Shown here: positions 52,090-61,200 of the stretch, piece by piece
Numbering within the stretch: position 1 is the first letter of the stretch
Layout: each line of letters opens with the position of its first letter
DNA from: Klebsiella variicola
GTDB lineage: Bacteria > Pseudomonadota > Gammaproteobacteria > Enterobacterales > Enterobacteriaceae
DNA: 64,000 bases
Assembly (NCBI RefSeq): GCF_000828055.2
Contig: NZ_CP010523.2
Span: 3,658,001-3,722,000 of the forward strand
Reading direction: 5' to 3'
Program-made: the position numbers and the translations under genes
The notes under the pieces: model-generated
Seen by the model: only the letters and a program-made list of their open reading frames with translations
Databases searched by the model: none
Told to the model about the DNA's origin: nothing

Positions 52090-53562
52090 TTAAAGTGGCA
52101 CGAAGAACCTGAACCGCGCCCCGCTTACCGACTCCACCAGTCTGATACCGCCCCCGTGCAACTCCAGCATTCGTTTCACAATCAGTAGCCCTAACCCGCC
52201 GCGATCCTCCCGCGATGCCTGGGTAGACAACGCCGACGGCCGCTGGAACAGATCGTCGCGCAGCGCGGCATCGACGCCCGTTCCGTTGTCGGCCACTTCC
52301 ACCTGGAGCTGTTGTTCCTCCTGCCAGACCGCCAGACGGATCTCCCCGCCGACGGGCGTATGCCGCATCGCGTTATCGAGCAGGTTGGTCACCACCCTCT
52401 CAATCATCGACACATCGGCGTTAATCAGCGGCAGCGGTCCCGGCACATCAATACGCAGGTTCACCTCGCGCGTGCGGGCAGTTAATTCAAACTTCTGCGC
52501 GACATCGGAGATCAGCTCCCCCATCGCAAAACGCTCGCGCTGCGGCTTAATGCTCCCGTGCTCCAGTCGCGCCAGCTCAAACAGCTGCTGCGAGAGATGG
52601 CGCACTTTGTTGCCCTGACGCAGGGCGATGGTGAGATATTGCCTGCGCTCCTCGGCGGTCAGCCGTTCATCCTTCAGCGTCAGCGTTTCCAGATACCCCA
52701 GCAGCGAGGTGAGCGGCGTACGCAAATCATGGGAGATATTGGCCACAAATTCGCGGCGCTGGCGGTCGCTGTCGGCCAGCCGATCCCACTGGCCGGCTAT
52801 CTGCTGCGCAAGGTCAATAAAGCGATTCTCGAGCACCGCCACCTCGTTACCAGGCAGGGGCTCCGGCGTGCGGGCCGCCAGAGTTTTGATGGCGCTGATG
52901 CTGTCCTGGCCGCTCGCCGCGACCTGGGCGGTGAGCTGGCGGACCGGCCGGGTGACCCAGAACCATGCCAGCCCCCCTGTCAGAAGGCCAAACAGGGCCA
53001 CCAGCAGCAGCGTCCACAGAACAATGCTCCACAGCGTTTTTTGCCAGGCGTCGGCCGCCAGCTGATTAAAGGTCTCTCCCTGCAAAATGATATACAGGTA
53101 GCCGCGCAGCTGCCCGTCGACGCGCAGCGGAGCGGCGCTGAAGACTTTTCGTCCGTCGAGACTACGTGGATCGTCGCCATACACCGGCGACGCACTGCCG
53201 GTGAGAAAAGCCTGCACTGGCGCCATATCGATACGCTGGCGCTGGATATGTCCCGGCGGCGCCGCATCGGCCAGCAGGTCGCCATCCGGCGACAGCAGAT
53301 AGAGCTCCACGCTGGGGTTAAAGGTCATCAGGCGGTCGAACAACGACTTCAGGGTTTGCCGGTTGACCCCACCGTGGGCGTCCAGCAGCGGCTCGCGGGC
53401 GACAATCTGCTGAGCCAGCCCGGCGGAGAGGCGCTGCACCATGGCGTTGCCATACTGCGCGCTGCTGTGTAACTGAACGGCGCATACCGCCGCCGCGCAC
53501 AGCATCAGCAGGGAGACCACCACCAGCGCCAACCGCTGGCTGAGGCTCAGGCGGCGGATCAC
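52090..53562 (-). CDS. Sensor histidine kinase of a two-component system
   Basis: A 490-residue membrane kinase. TM1 spans about residues 11-32, a periplasmic sensor region 33-176 follows, then TM2 about 177-202 and a HAMP region to ~260. The phospho-accepting His278 is in SHDLRTPLTSLL. The ATPase domain has N box NLLDNAMRH (~393-401), G1 DNGTG (425-429) and G2 GGLGL (455-459). The periplasmic part has no motif I recognise, so the signal is unknown. Its ATG overlaps the regulator stop by four bases. This pair is not at this locus in E. coli K-12. Confidence 0.9.
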   Translation of the reverse strand: MIRRLSLSQRLALVVVSLLMLCAAAVCAVQLHSSAQYGNAMVQRLSAGLAQQIVAREPLLDAHGGVNRQTLKSLFDRLMTFNPSVELYLLSPDGDLLADAAPPGHIQRQRIDMAPVQAFLTGSASPVYGDDPRSLDGRKVFSAAPLRVDGQLRGYLYIILQGETFNQLAADAWQKTLWSIVLWTLLLVALFGLLTGGLAWFWVTRPVRQLTAQVAASGQDSISAIKTLAARTPEPLPGNEVAVLENRFIDLAQQIAGQWDRLADSDRQRREFVANISHDLRTPLTSLLGYLETLTLKDERLTAEERRQYLTIALRQGNKVRHLSQQLFELARLEHGSIKPQRERFAMGELISDVAQKFELTARTREVNLRIDVPGPLPLINADVSMIERVVTNLLDNAMRHTPVGGEIRLAVWQEEQQLQVEVADNGTGVDAALRDDLFQRPSALSTQASREDRGGLGLLIVKRMLELHGGGIRLVESVSGARFRFFVPL

Positions 53563-54275
53563 GGGGCGACCTCTTGCGACATCGGGGCGAATTTATAGCC
53601 TTTACCCCAGACGGTAAGAATGATGTCCGGCTCCGCCGGGTCACGTTCGATTTTGCTGCGCAGGCGGTTGATATGGGTATTAACCGTGTGCTCATAGCCC
53701 TCGTGCTGATATCCCCAGACCTGCTCCAGCAGCGCCAGCCGCGAAAACACCTCACCGGGATGGCGGGCGAAGTAATAGAGCAGATCGAATTCGCGCGGCG
53801 TAAGGTCCACCACCTCGCCGCGCAGCTTCACTTCGCGCGACAGCGGATCGATGCTCAGGCCATGGCAGGACAGGCGCCCGGCGTCCATCAGCAGGTTCTG
53901 CCCCATCGCCTCCTGGCGACGAAACAGCGCTTTGACGCGGGCGATAAGCTCCAGCAGTGAAAAGGGCTTCGCCAGATAATCATCGGCGCCCATCTCCAGG
54001 CCCAGCACGCGGTGCATTTCGCTGGTGCGAGCGCTGATGATAATTACTGGCAGGTAACGGGTCATCTGACGGATACGCCGGCAGATCTCCAGGCCATCGA
54101 CGCCAGGCAGCATCAAATCAAGGATCACCGCATCCCAGACCTGCTTTTCCAGCTGGACAAGGGCCTGGTCGCCGTCGGCTTCATGCACAATCTGATAGCC
54201 CTCATCCTGAAGATTGAGCCGCAGCAGCGTGGCAATATCCTCGTCATCTTCCACCAGCAGAATGGTTTTGGCCAT
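53559..54275 (-). CDS. OmpR/PhoB-family response regulator
   Basis: A 238-residue regulator with an N-terminal receiver and a C-terminal winged helix. The acidic pocket is Asp10-Asp11 (VEDDED), the phospho-acceptor is Asp53 (VILDLMLPG), and Lys103 (YLAKPFS) completes the site. The DNA-binding half has LTPREFDLLYYFARHPGEVF and HTVNTHINRLRSKIE. It is the first gene of a two-gene operon with the kinase at 52090-53562. Targets are unknown; the neighbouring artJ and rlmC are not obvious candidates. Confidence 0.92.
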   Translation of the reverse strand: MAKTILLVEDDEDIATLLRLNLQDEGYQIVHEADGDQALVQLEKQVWDAVILDLMLPGVDGLEICRRIRQMTRYLPVIIISARTSEMHRVLGLEMGADDYLAKPFSLLELIARVKALFRRQEAMGQNLLMDAGRLSCHGLSIDPLSREVKLRGEVVDLTPREFDLLYYFARHPGEVFSRLALLEQVWGYQHEGYEHTVNTHINRLRSKIERDPAEPDIILTVWGKGYKFAPMSQEVAP

Positions 54276-54353
54276 TAGATTCCCCCCACCAATAACAAAA
54301 CATGCAGCGCCAAGCTTACCTGATTTCAGCGGCGCAAAGCCTTCACATTTTGT

Positions 54354-55481
54354 TTAAACTTCGCGGACCAGCAGGGTCAGCACTTCGTAGTGCGCGGTGT
54401 GAGGGAACATATCAAACAGCTGGACCCGCTCGACGCGATAGCCGCGAAGACGGGCAATATCGGTCGCCATGGTGCGAGCGTTACAGCTGGAATAGATGAT
54501 ATAGGGCGGTGCCATGCGGCTTAAATAGTCGCACAGTTCGGCGCCAATGCCACGGCGCGGCGGGTTGACCAACACCAGCTGCGGGATATCCGCTTCATGA
54601 GTGGCGAACTGCGTCGAGTCCAGCGCCTGAAAATGCAGATTGCTGAGCCCCAGTTGCGCGGCTGACTGTCTGGCGCAGGCGATCGCTTCCGGAGCGATCT
54701 CGATACCGGTCAGGCGCATCGCCGGCGTCGCGCAGTGCAGGCCAAATCCCCCGACGCCGCAAAACAGATCCCACATATGCTGGACCGGCAGCGCGCGCAC
54801 CCAGTCGCGGGCGGTGGCATACAGCCGACTGGCTACCGCCGGGTTGGTCTGAAAGAAACTTTGCGGGCGGATCCACAGCGGCACCTCGTTAAAGACCTCC
54901 CCCAGCGCCTGCTGTTCGGTGAAGAAGATCTCCTGCTCGCCTTCCATGATTGCCATATGCACCGGCTGGATATTCGCCGTGATCACCTTGAGCTGCGGGA
55001 GCTGCGCCTGCAGCCACGGCAGCGCGGCGCGCAGCTGGGCCACCTTGGCCTCTGAGCGCAGCACGAAGCGCAGCATCATCTCCCCCTGCTGGCTGGCGGT
55101 TAGCAGCAGATATTTCAGCTCCCCGCGCTTGCGCGCGACGTTATAGGGCGTTAACCCGGCGCGGGCGATAAAGGGCTTCAGGACGGCAAACACCGGCGCA
55201 AACTCGGCGGGATAGAGCGGGCAGTCGGTGAGATCCACCGGGGTGCCATCGCGATGCAGCATCCCCAGCAGCGGACGCTCAACGCTGCCGCTGACCACCA
55301 TCTTGGCCTTGTTACGAAAGGCCGTCTCTGGCCCGCTGACCGGCTCGCCCCAGGCAGCGACCGGGATCGCCGCCAGCAGTGTGCGCAGATCGGCCATTTT
55401 ATCGGCGAGCTGTTGCGGGACCGGCCGCTCCAGCCATTGACAGGAGCGGCAGCGGCCGGCGTCGTAGAGTGCGCAATGCAT
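54354..55481 (-). CDS. rlmC: 23S rRNA m5U747 methyltransferase RlmC
   Basis: RlmC methylates U747 of 23S rRNA with S-adenosylmethionine. It has 375 residues, as in E. coli. An N-terminal [4Fe-4S] cluster uses Cys3, Cys11 and Cys14 ([12 protein letters not shown]) plus a later DCPLY. The methylase domain has [14 protein letters not shown], catalytic NPPRRG and the nucleophilic Cys in SSCNARTM. It is a single gene between the two-component system and ybjO. Confidence 0.96.
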   Translation of the reverse strand: MHCALYDAGRCRSCQWLERPVPQQLADKMADLRTLLAAIPVAAWGEPVSGPETAFRNKAKMVVSGSVERPLLGMLHRDGTPVDLTDCPLYPAEFAPVFAVLKPFIARAGLTPYNVARKRGELKYLLLTASQQGEMMLRFVLRSEAKVAQLRAALPWLQAQLPQLKVITANIQPVHMAIMEGEQEIFFTEQQALGEVFNEVPLWIRPQSFFQTNPAVASRLYATARDWVRALPVQHMWDLFCGVGGFGLHCATPAMRLTGIEIAPEAIACARQSAAQLGLSNLHFQALDSTQFATHEADIPQLVLVNPPRRGIGAELCDYLSRMAPPYIIYSSCNARTMATDIARLRGYRVERVQLFDMFPHTAHYEVLTLLVREV

Positions 55482-55522
55482 AATTGACCTTCAAAAATCC
55501 AGGGGCGGGGATTGTATCACCG

Positions 55523-56011
55523 TTATTGCAGGCGGAAAAACCGACGGCAGTTCGCCGGCACAAACAGCAGCGTCAGAACCAGCAGATCCGGCAGTTTTTG
55601 CATCACCAGCGAGTGGAAGATCTCCCGTTTGGATTCGCCGGGAATGCTGAACAGTTCCGGATACCCGTAGCCCAGCGACGCCGCCCACAGGTAGCCGGCG
55701 GCGATAATCTGCGTCAGCAGATAGACCCAGCGCGCCCAGTTGCGCCCTTTCACCAGCGAGAAGGCGCACCAGATTTCGACAAATACCAGCGCCAGGCTGC
55801 CGAGGAAGACCAGCGTCAGGTTCCAGGTCTGGACGCTGCGGTGTATGAATTCGTTCAGCCCCTGCAGACCCAACAGATTGAGGATCATCAGCAGGTCCAG
55901 AGCGCGGATCAAAATAATAGCAAAGGCCGCCACCTGCACCAGCGCAGGGACGTTAAGGCGGGCATGCGATGAGCGAGTTTTCGTAAACAATCCCAACGTA
56001 ATGTCTTCCAT
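55523..56011 (-). CDS. ybjO: YbjO, inner-membrane protein (DUF2593)
   Basis: A 162-residue protein with about four hydrophobic segments (for example VAAFAIILIRALDLLMILNL and LTLVFLGSLALVFVEIWCAF). E. coli YbjO is a membrane protein of unknown function in the same place, between potI and rlmC. The pot operon terminator lies directly at its start, so it probably has a separate promoter nearby or depends on read-through. Confidence 0.88.
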   Translation of the reverse strand: MEDITLGLFTKTRSSHARLNVPALVQVAAFAIILIRALDLLMILNLLGLQGLNEFIHRSVQTWNLTLVFLGSLALVFVEIWCAFSLVKGRNWARWVYLLTQIIAAGYLWAASLGYGYPELFSIPGESKREIFHSLVMQKLPDLLVLTLLFVPANCRRFFRLQ

Positions 56012-56012
56012 G

Positions 56013-56037
56013 AAAACGGCGCCACAGGGTGGCGCCG
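56013..56037 (-). terminator. potFGHI terminator
   Basis: CGGCGCCAC and GTGGCGCCG form a perfect nine-base stem with loop AGG; on the minus strand TTTT follows. It lies 32 bases past potI and overlaps the ybjO leader. Confidence 0.8.
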
Positions 56038-56068
56038 ACCGGAGGCTGCTGTACCGATTTTAGGTGGT

Positions 56069-56914
56069 TCAGCCTTGTCTTGCACGCTGGATATCGCGCA
56101 CTCGCTGCTTTTCTGCGCGGGCCATCAAATACCAGGCGATAAAACCAACAATACCGACCACGCCAAGGATGAGCGTCGCCAGGGCGTTAATCTCCGGGTT
56201 GACCCCCATGCGCACGCTGGAGAAGACCAGCATCGGTAACGTCGTGGCCCCGGGACCGGAGACAAAGCTGGCGATCACCAGGTCATCCAGCGACAGCGTG
56301 AACGCCAGCAGCCAGCCGGAGATCACCGCTGGCATAATCATCGGCAGCGTGATGACGAAAAAGACCTTCAGCGGCGCGGCGCCCAGATCCATCGCCGCCT
56401 CTTCGATCGAGTGGTCCAGTTCACGCAGCCGCGAGGAGATCACCACCGCCACATAGGCGGTACAGAAGGTGACGTGCGCCAGCCAGATGGTCAACATCCC
56501 GCGATCCGACGGCCAGCCAATGGCATGTCCCAGCGCCACGAACAGCAGCAGCAGCGAGAGACCGGTGATCACGTCCGGCATAACCAGCGGCGCGGTGATC
56601 ATAAATGCGAAGCCATTAGACCCGCGAAAGCGTCCAAAACGCACCATCACCACCGCGGCGATGGTACCGAGGATCGCCGCCGCCGTCGCCGCGCAGGCGG
56701 CGATGGTCAGGCTCAACCCTACCGCGCTCATCATCGCATCATCGTGGAACAGTTCGCTATACCAGCGCGTCGACCACCCGGCCCAGACCGTTACCAGCTT
56801 CGAGCTGTTGAACGAGTAGATCACCAGCATCAGCATCGGGGCATAGAGGAAGGTGAACCCGAGCACGAGGATCAGAATGCGCCACGGCGAGCGTACTACC
56901 GGCAAGTCGTTCAT
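56069..56914 (-). CDS. potI: Putrescine ABC permease PotI
   Basis: PotI is one of two permeases in the PotFGHI putrescine importer. It has 281 residues and six membrane segments. The EAA loop is EEAAMDLGAAPLKVFFVITL. The ATG at 56914 (MNDLPVVRSPWR) matches E. coli and overlaps the potH stop by four bases. The open frame extends further into potH. Confidence 0.96.
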   Translation of the reverse strand: MNDLPVVRSPWRILILVLGFTFLYAPMLMLVIYSFNSSKLVTVWAGWSTRWYSELFHDDAMMSAVGLSLTIAACAATAAAILGTIAAVVMVRFGRFRGSNGFAFMITAPLVMPDVITGLSLLLLFVALGHAIGWPSDRGMLTIWLAHVTFCTAYVAVVISSRLRELDHSIEEAAMDLGAAPLKVFFVITLPMIMPAVISGWLLAFTLSLDDLVIASFVSGPGATTLPMLVFSSVRMGVNPEINALATLILGVVGIVGFIAWYLMARAEKQRVRDIQRARQG

Positions 56915-57864
56915 CCCTGCTCTCCCATCTGTTTTTGCTGGTGCTTGTGGAACCACATGATCGGCACGATCAGCAGCAGCAGCATGACAATCGCCACCGC
57001 CGAGGCGACCGGCCAGTCGCGGTTGTTAAAGAACTCCTGCCACAGCACGCGGCCAATCATAATGCTGTCCGGCCCGCCCAGCAGTTCCGGGATCACGAAC
57101 TCCCCCACCGCCGGGATAAACACCAGCATCGAACCGGCGATAATGCCGCCTTTGGTGAGCGGGACGATCACCTGGAAGAAGGTCTTCAGCGGCCGGGCGC
57201 CGAGATCCAGCGAGGCCTCCACCAGCGAATAGTCGATGCGGGTCAGCGCGGTGTAGATCGGCAGCACCATAAACGGCAGATAGGCATACACAATACCGAT
57301 ATACACCGCCAGGTTGGTGTGCAGGATCTCCAGCGGCTGATCGATAACCCCTAACCACAGCAGGAAGTTATTCAACACGCCGTTGCTTTTCAGCAGCCCC
57401 ATCCAGGCATAAACGCGGATTAAGAATGACGTCCACGACGGCAGGATCACCAGCAGCAGCAGAATATTGCGCGTCGACGGCTTGCTGTGCGCCACCGCCC
57501 AGGCCAGGGGATAGCCCAGCAGCAGGCAGCAGATCGTCGATATGCCCGCCACCTGCAGCGACTGGAGATAAGCTTCGAAATAGAGCGGATCGTCAGTCAA
57601 CTGCAGGAAGTTGGCAAAGTTGAGGGTCAGCGTCAGCTGGCCATCCGCCCACTCCATCAGCTCGGTGTAGGGAGGGATCGCCCGCGCCATCTCGGCAAGA
57701 CTTATCTTGAACACGATCAGGAACGGCAGCATGAACAACAGGATCAGCCACAGATAGGGCAGCGCAATCACCAGCTTGCGGCCATGCGCCATCTGCAGGC
57801 GCGCCGCCCACAGCCCGAAGCCGCCCGGTTTTTTCGCCCCTGACGGGGATTCAACGGTACTCAT
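56911..57864 (-). CDS. potH: Putrescine ABC permease PotH
   Basis: PotH pairs with PotI to form the membrane channel for putrescine. It has 317 residues and six membrane segments, with the EAA loop VEASLDLGARPLKTFFQVIV. It starts ten bases after potG and overlaps potI by four bases. Confidence 0.96.
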   Translation of the reverse strand: MSTVESPSGAKKPGGFGLWAARLQMAHGRKLVIALPYLWLILLFMLPFLIVFKISLAEMARAIPPYTELMEWADGQLTLTLNFANFLQLTDDPLYFEAYLQSLQVAGISTICCLLLGYPLAWAVAHSKPSTRNILLLLVILPSWTSFLIRVYAWMGLLKSNGVLNNFLLWLGVIDQPLEILHTNLAVYIGIVYAYLPFMVLPIYTALTRIDYSLVEASLDLGARPLKTFFQVIVPLTKGGIIAGSMLVFIPAVGEFVIPELLGGPDSIMIGRVLWQEFFNNRDWPVASAVAIVMLLLLIVPIMWFHKHQQKQMGEQG

Positions 57865-57874
57865 CGCCCTCTCC

Positions 57875-59008
57875 TTACACCGTCAGCACTACGCAGCTAT
57901 CCGCATCCCAGCATAAACGCACCTCGTCACCCCAGGTGGGCGTTCCTTTCCGATGGCGGTGTTCATTCTGCAACTGGGCGCTGATCATCTGCCCGCTTTG
58001 CAGGCGCACATGATAGATAGAGAGATCCCCGAGATAGGCGATATGAATCACCTCGCCGACGGCAAAATTGTAGCCGTCCGCCGGTGGTTCATCGCACAGC
58101 ATGATCTTCTCCGGGCGCAGCGCCACCCAGACCGGCACGTTGTCCACCACCGACGCGTCGGGGTCGACCTTCAGCGGGTGCACCAGTCCTGGCGAACTCA
58201 ACACCAGGCCATCCTCCAGACGCTCCTTCACCAGCCCTTCAAAGACGTTCACCGAGCCGATGAACTCGGCGCTATAGCGGGTGGTCGGGTGCTCGTAAAT
58301 CTCTTCCGGTTCGCCAATCTGCACAAACTTGCCGCGGTTCATGATGGCGATACGGCCCGCCATCGTCATCGCCTCTTCCTGGTCGTGAGTCACCATCACG
58401 CAGGTCACGCCAACGCGTTCGAGAATATCCACTACCTCCAGCTGCATGCGATCGCGCAGCTTTTTGTCCAGCGCGCCCATCGGCTCATCGAGTAGCAGCA
58501 GCTTCGGCCGTTTCGCCAGGCTACGCGCCAGCGCGACGCGCTGGCGCTGGCCGCCAGAGAGCTGGTGCGGCTTGCGTTTGGCATATTCCTGCATATGCAC
58601 TAGAGCCAGCATCTCCTGCACCCGGGCGGTGATTTCCGCCTTAGGCAGACGATCCTGCTTCAGACCGAAGGCGATATTCTGCTCAACGGTCATATGGGGA
58701 AACAGGGCGTAGGACTGGAACATCATATTGATAGGCCGCTGATAGGGCGGCACGCGCGCCAGATCCACGCCGTCGAGCATAATCTGCCCGGCGGTCGGTT
58801 GTTCAAAGCCCGCCAGCATACGCAGCAGGGTCGATTTCCCGCAGCCTGATGCGCCCAGCAGAGCAAAAATTTCGCCTTTATAGATAGTGAGACTGACGTC
58901 GTCGACCGCGTGCTGGCCATCGAACGACTTGGTTAAGTTACGGATTTCCAGTAGCGGGGTCAGCGCTTTGGGGGCTTTCGCCTGTGGGCGGGGCATTACG
59001 TCGTTCAA
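57875..59008 (-). CDS. potG: Putrescine ABC transporter ATPase PotG
   Basis: PotG powers putrescine uptake. With a TTG start at 59008 it has 377 residues, exactly the E. coli length, beginning LNDVMPRPQAK against MNDAIPRPQAK in E. coli. GGAG lies nine bases before the TTG. An ATG four codons later is the alternative. Walker A is GASGCGKSTLLR, the signature LSGGQRQR, Walker B LLLLDEPMGALD, and a C-terminal TOBE domain follows. Two hairpins separate it from potF. Confidence 0.93.
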   Translation of the reverse strand: MNDVMPRPQAKAPKALTPLLEIRNLTKSFDGQHAVDDVSLTIYKGEIFALLGASGCGKSTLLRMLAGFEQPTAGQIMLDGVDLARVPPYQRPINMMFQSYALFPHMTVEQNIAFGLKQDRLPKAEITARVQEMLALVHMQEYAKRKPHQLSGGQRQRVALARSLAKRPKLLLLDEPMGALDKKLRDRMQLEVVDILERVGVTCVMVTHDQEEAMTMAGRIAIMNRGKFVQIGEPEEIYEHPTTRYSAEFIGSVNVFEGLVKERLEDGLVLSSPGLVHPLKVDPDASVVDNVPVWVALRPEKIMLCDEPPADGYNFAVGEVIHIAYLGDLSIYHVRLQSGQMISAQLQNEHRHRKGTPTWGDEVRLCWDADSCVVLTV

Positions 59009-59100
59009 TCGGGTGCTCTCCGGCAAAAAAACGATCACCATATGGTCCGGTGCCATACTTCGTGCTTAACAGTGCAATTGCACCATCCTGGTGCTTCTGC

Positions 59101-59164
59101 TCGCCGGGCGCGCTGCCATTTCCCGGCGAGTGCAGATCTGATTCGGCCCGTGTTCGACGGGCCG
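59101..59164 (-). other. Two hairpins in the potF-potG gap
   Basis: CGGCCCGT and ACGGGCCG (59144-59164) form a perfect stem with loop GTTCG. TCGCCGGG and CCCGGCGA (59101-59129) form a second. They lie between potF and potG and could protect potF mRNA or limit read-through, so that the binding protein is made in excess. Confidence 0.65.
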
Positions 59165-59171
59165 TCAGAGA

Positions 59172-60284
59172 TTATTTGCCGCTCTTCACTTTGGTCCACG
59201 CGCGAGTGCGCACGCGGTCAATCTTCGGATCCTGCACCTTCAGCGTGAACAGTTTGGCGAACACATCCGCTGGCGGATAAATCGCCGGGTTGTTACGGAT
59301 CGTCTCGCTGACCAGCGGTGTGGAGGCCTTGTTGCCGTTGGCGTAGAACACCTGGTCGCTGATTTTAGCGATCACATCCGGGCGCATCAGATAGTTAAGG
59401 AACTGATAGGCTTCATCTTTATTCTTGGCGTCGGCCGGCATGGCAAAGACATCAAAGAACGCCAGCGCGCCTTCCTTCGGAATAAAGTAGGAGACGTTGA
59501 CGCCATTTTTCGCCTCTTTCGCGCGGTTGGCCGCCTGCCAGACATCCCCTGCCCAGCCGATCGCCACGCAGATGTCGCCGTTGGCAAGGTCATTAATATA
59601 TTGCGAAGAGTGGAAGTAGCGAATGTTCGGCCGCAGCTTCAGCAGCAGATCGGTCGCCGGGCCGGTATAATCATCCGCTTTGCTGCTGTTCGGATCCTTG
59701 CCGAGGTAGTTCAGCACGGTGGCGAAAATCTCTTCCGGCGCGTCGAGGAAGGAGACGCCGCAGCTTTTCAGTTTTTCAAGGTTCTCCGGCTTCAGCACCA
59801 GATCCCAGCTGTCCACCGGCGCATCTTTACCGAGGACGGCTTTCACCTTATCCACGTTGTAGCCAATGCCCGTCGTCGCCCACAGGTAAGGCATGGCGTA
59901 TTTATTCTCAGGGTCATGCTTGGCGACCAGCTTCAACACTTCGGGATCAAGGTTCTTCCAGTTGGGCAGCTTGCTCTTGTCCAGCGGCTGGAACACGCCC
60001 GCCGCCAGCTGGCGCTCAAGGAAGCTTGCCGACGGTACCACCAGGTCGAAACCGGTGCTGCCGGCCATTAATTTGCCTTCCAGTACTTCGTTGGAATCAA
60101 AAACGTCATACACGACTTTAATCCCGGTCTCTTTTTCAAAATTCGCTACCGTGTCCGGCGCAATATAATCAGACCAGTTATAAACATGCAGGGTTTTTTG
60201 TTCGGCGGCGAGCGAACCGGCAGAGACGGCCATCAGCGCACCCGTAACCAGACCTGTTAACCATTTTTTACCAAAGGCGGTCAT
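59172..60284 (-). CDS. potF: Putrescine-binding protein PotF
   Basis: PotF is the periplasmic putrescine-binding protein of PotFGHI. It has 370 residues from the ATG at 60284. The signal peptide ends ...VSAGSLAAEQ. Binding-pocket stretches include YNWSDYIAPDTV, DLVVPSASFLERQL and CVAIGWAGDVWQA, which carry the aromatic and acidic residues that grip the diamine. It is the first gene of the operon and ends before two hairpins. Confidence 0.97.
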   Translation of the reverse strand: MTAFGKKWLTGLVTGALMAVSAGSLAAEQKTLHVYNWSDYIAPDTVANFEKETGIKVVYDVFDSNEVLEGKLMAGSTGFDLVVPSASFLERQLAAGVFQPLDKSKLPNWKNLDPEVLKLVAKHDPENKYAMPYLWATTGIGYNVDKVKAVLGKDAPVDSWDLVLKPENLEKLKSCGVSFLDAPEEIFATVLNYLGKDPNSSKADDYTGPATDLLLKLRPNIRYFHSSQYINDLANGDICVAIGWAGDVWQAANRAKEAKNGVNVSYFIPKEGALAFFDVFAMPADAKNKDEAYQFLNYLMRPDVIAKISDQVFYANGNKASTPLVSETIRNNPAIYPPADVFAKLFTLKVQDPKIDRVRTRAWTKVKSGK

Positions 60285-60632
60285 ATCTCTTATCCTTCTC
60301 AACGCCCGTTAATTTACGGGCTCAAATATACGCATTTCAACGCATGCAAGAATCATGCATATTTTTTCATTGCCTGAGAAAAGGAGAGCGGATCTCTCCC
60401 GGAGTGGTTGCTCGCAACTGGAAGCATCGCCAGAATAACTGTAGCCAGAATAAGAGGCTATAGCCCAAGTAAAAAAACGCCTTTTATCAAATTTTTATGC
60501 AATAACGGTCTACGTGATAAGCCAAAACGGCCTGAATGGCGGTGAATAATGCTTTAAGAGAAGGGTAAACGCAGAATAAAAGCGGGTAATACGCAGCCGC
60601 TGCGGTAGTGGCTGCGCTAATTTTAGGCAGGT
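60285..60632 (-). promoter_or_regulatory. potF upstream region (348 bp)
   Basis: No gene is seen. The potF promoter must lie in its left part (60290-60520), which is AT-rich around 60340-60370 and 60480-60500. CGCAGCC and GGCTGCG (60592-60616) form a hairpin 17 bases past the ybjN stop, a likely end for that gene. Confidence 0.5.
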
Positions 60633-61112
60633 TTAGTGAAGAAAATGGTATTGCACGTTTTCCGCCGCGGGCTCTTCTTCTTCGCCTTTGTACAGCAGCT
60701 GGTTGGCGCCGGCTTCGAGGATCACCATTGAGATCTGCTCTTCGCTTTGGCGGAAGAACCAGGCGAACTGCTCCATGGTCACCCCCGGGCCGATAGACAA
60801 CGACTGACAGACCACCAGCTTGGGCAAGTTATCGTCCTGAATATCGATAAACGCCTTCACAGTTAACGAACTGGCGTTGATAGCCGAGAGATCCGCCGAC
60901 AGCGCCAGCAGAGCGGACGGCTTCACCTCCGCGAGGGCGGAAAAGAGCACCACGTTGTCTACCAGGTCAATTTTGGCATCAAAAATACCGTCGAAATTCT
61001 GCATATGCGGCAGATGCAATGCCTGGCAGGAATCGCACTCAAAAAAGCTGATGCCGATCTCATCCAGCCAGCGGCGTAGCGTATCCAGACCTGGAACGAC
61101 CAGTGAATCCAT
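60633..61112 (-). CDS. ybjN: YbjN, putative regulator
   Basis: A 159-residue cytosolic protein of the YbjN family, similar to E. coli YbjN through most of its length (VVPGLDTLRRWLDEIG, FFECDSCQALHLPHMQNFDG). In E. coli altered dosage changes motility and biofilm traits; the mechanism is unknown. The C-terminal stretch (KGEEEEPAAENVQYHFLH) differs from E. coli. It lies 88 bases downstream of rimK, at the end of the ybjC-nfsA-rimK-ybjN run. Confidence 0.9.
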   Translation of the reverse strand: MDSLVVPGLDTLRRWLDEIGISFFECDSCQALHLPHMQNFDGIFDAKIDLVDNVVLFSALAEVKPSALLALSADLSAINASSLTVKAFIDIQDDNLPKLVVCQSLSIGPGVTMEQFAWFFRQSEEQISMVILEAGANQLLYKGEEEEPAAENVQYHFLH

Positions 61113-61200
61113 AGTGCCTGTGACCCCTTACAATGAAAAAACGACGCCATAGCTTACGCAAAAAAAGCGCCGCATACCATGACAGACTTGCATCCAGCGG

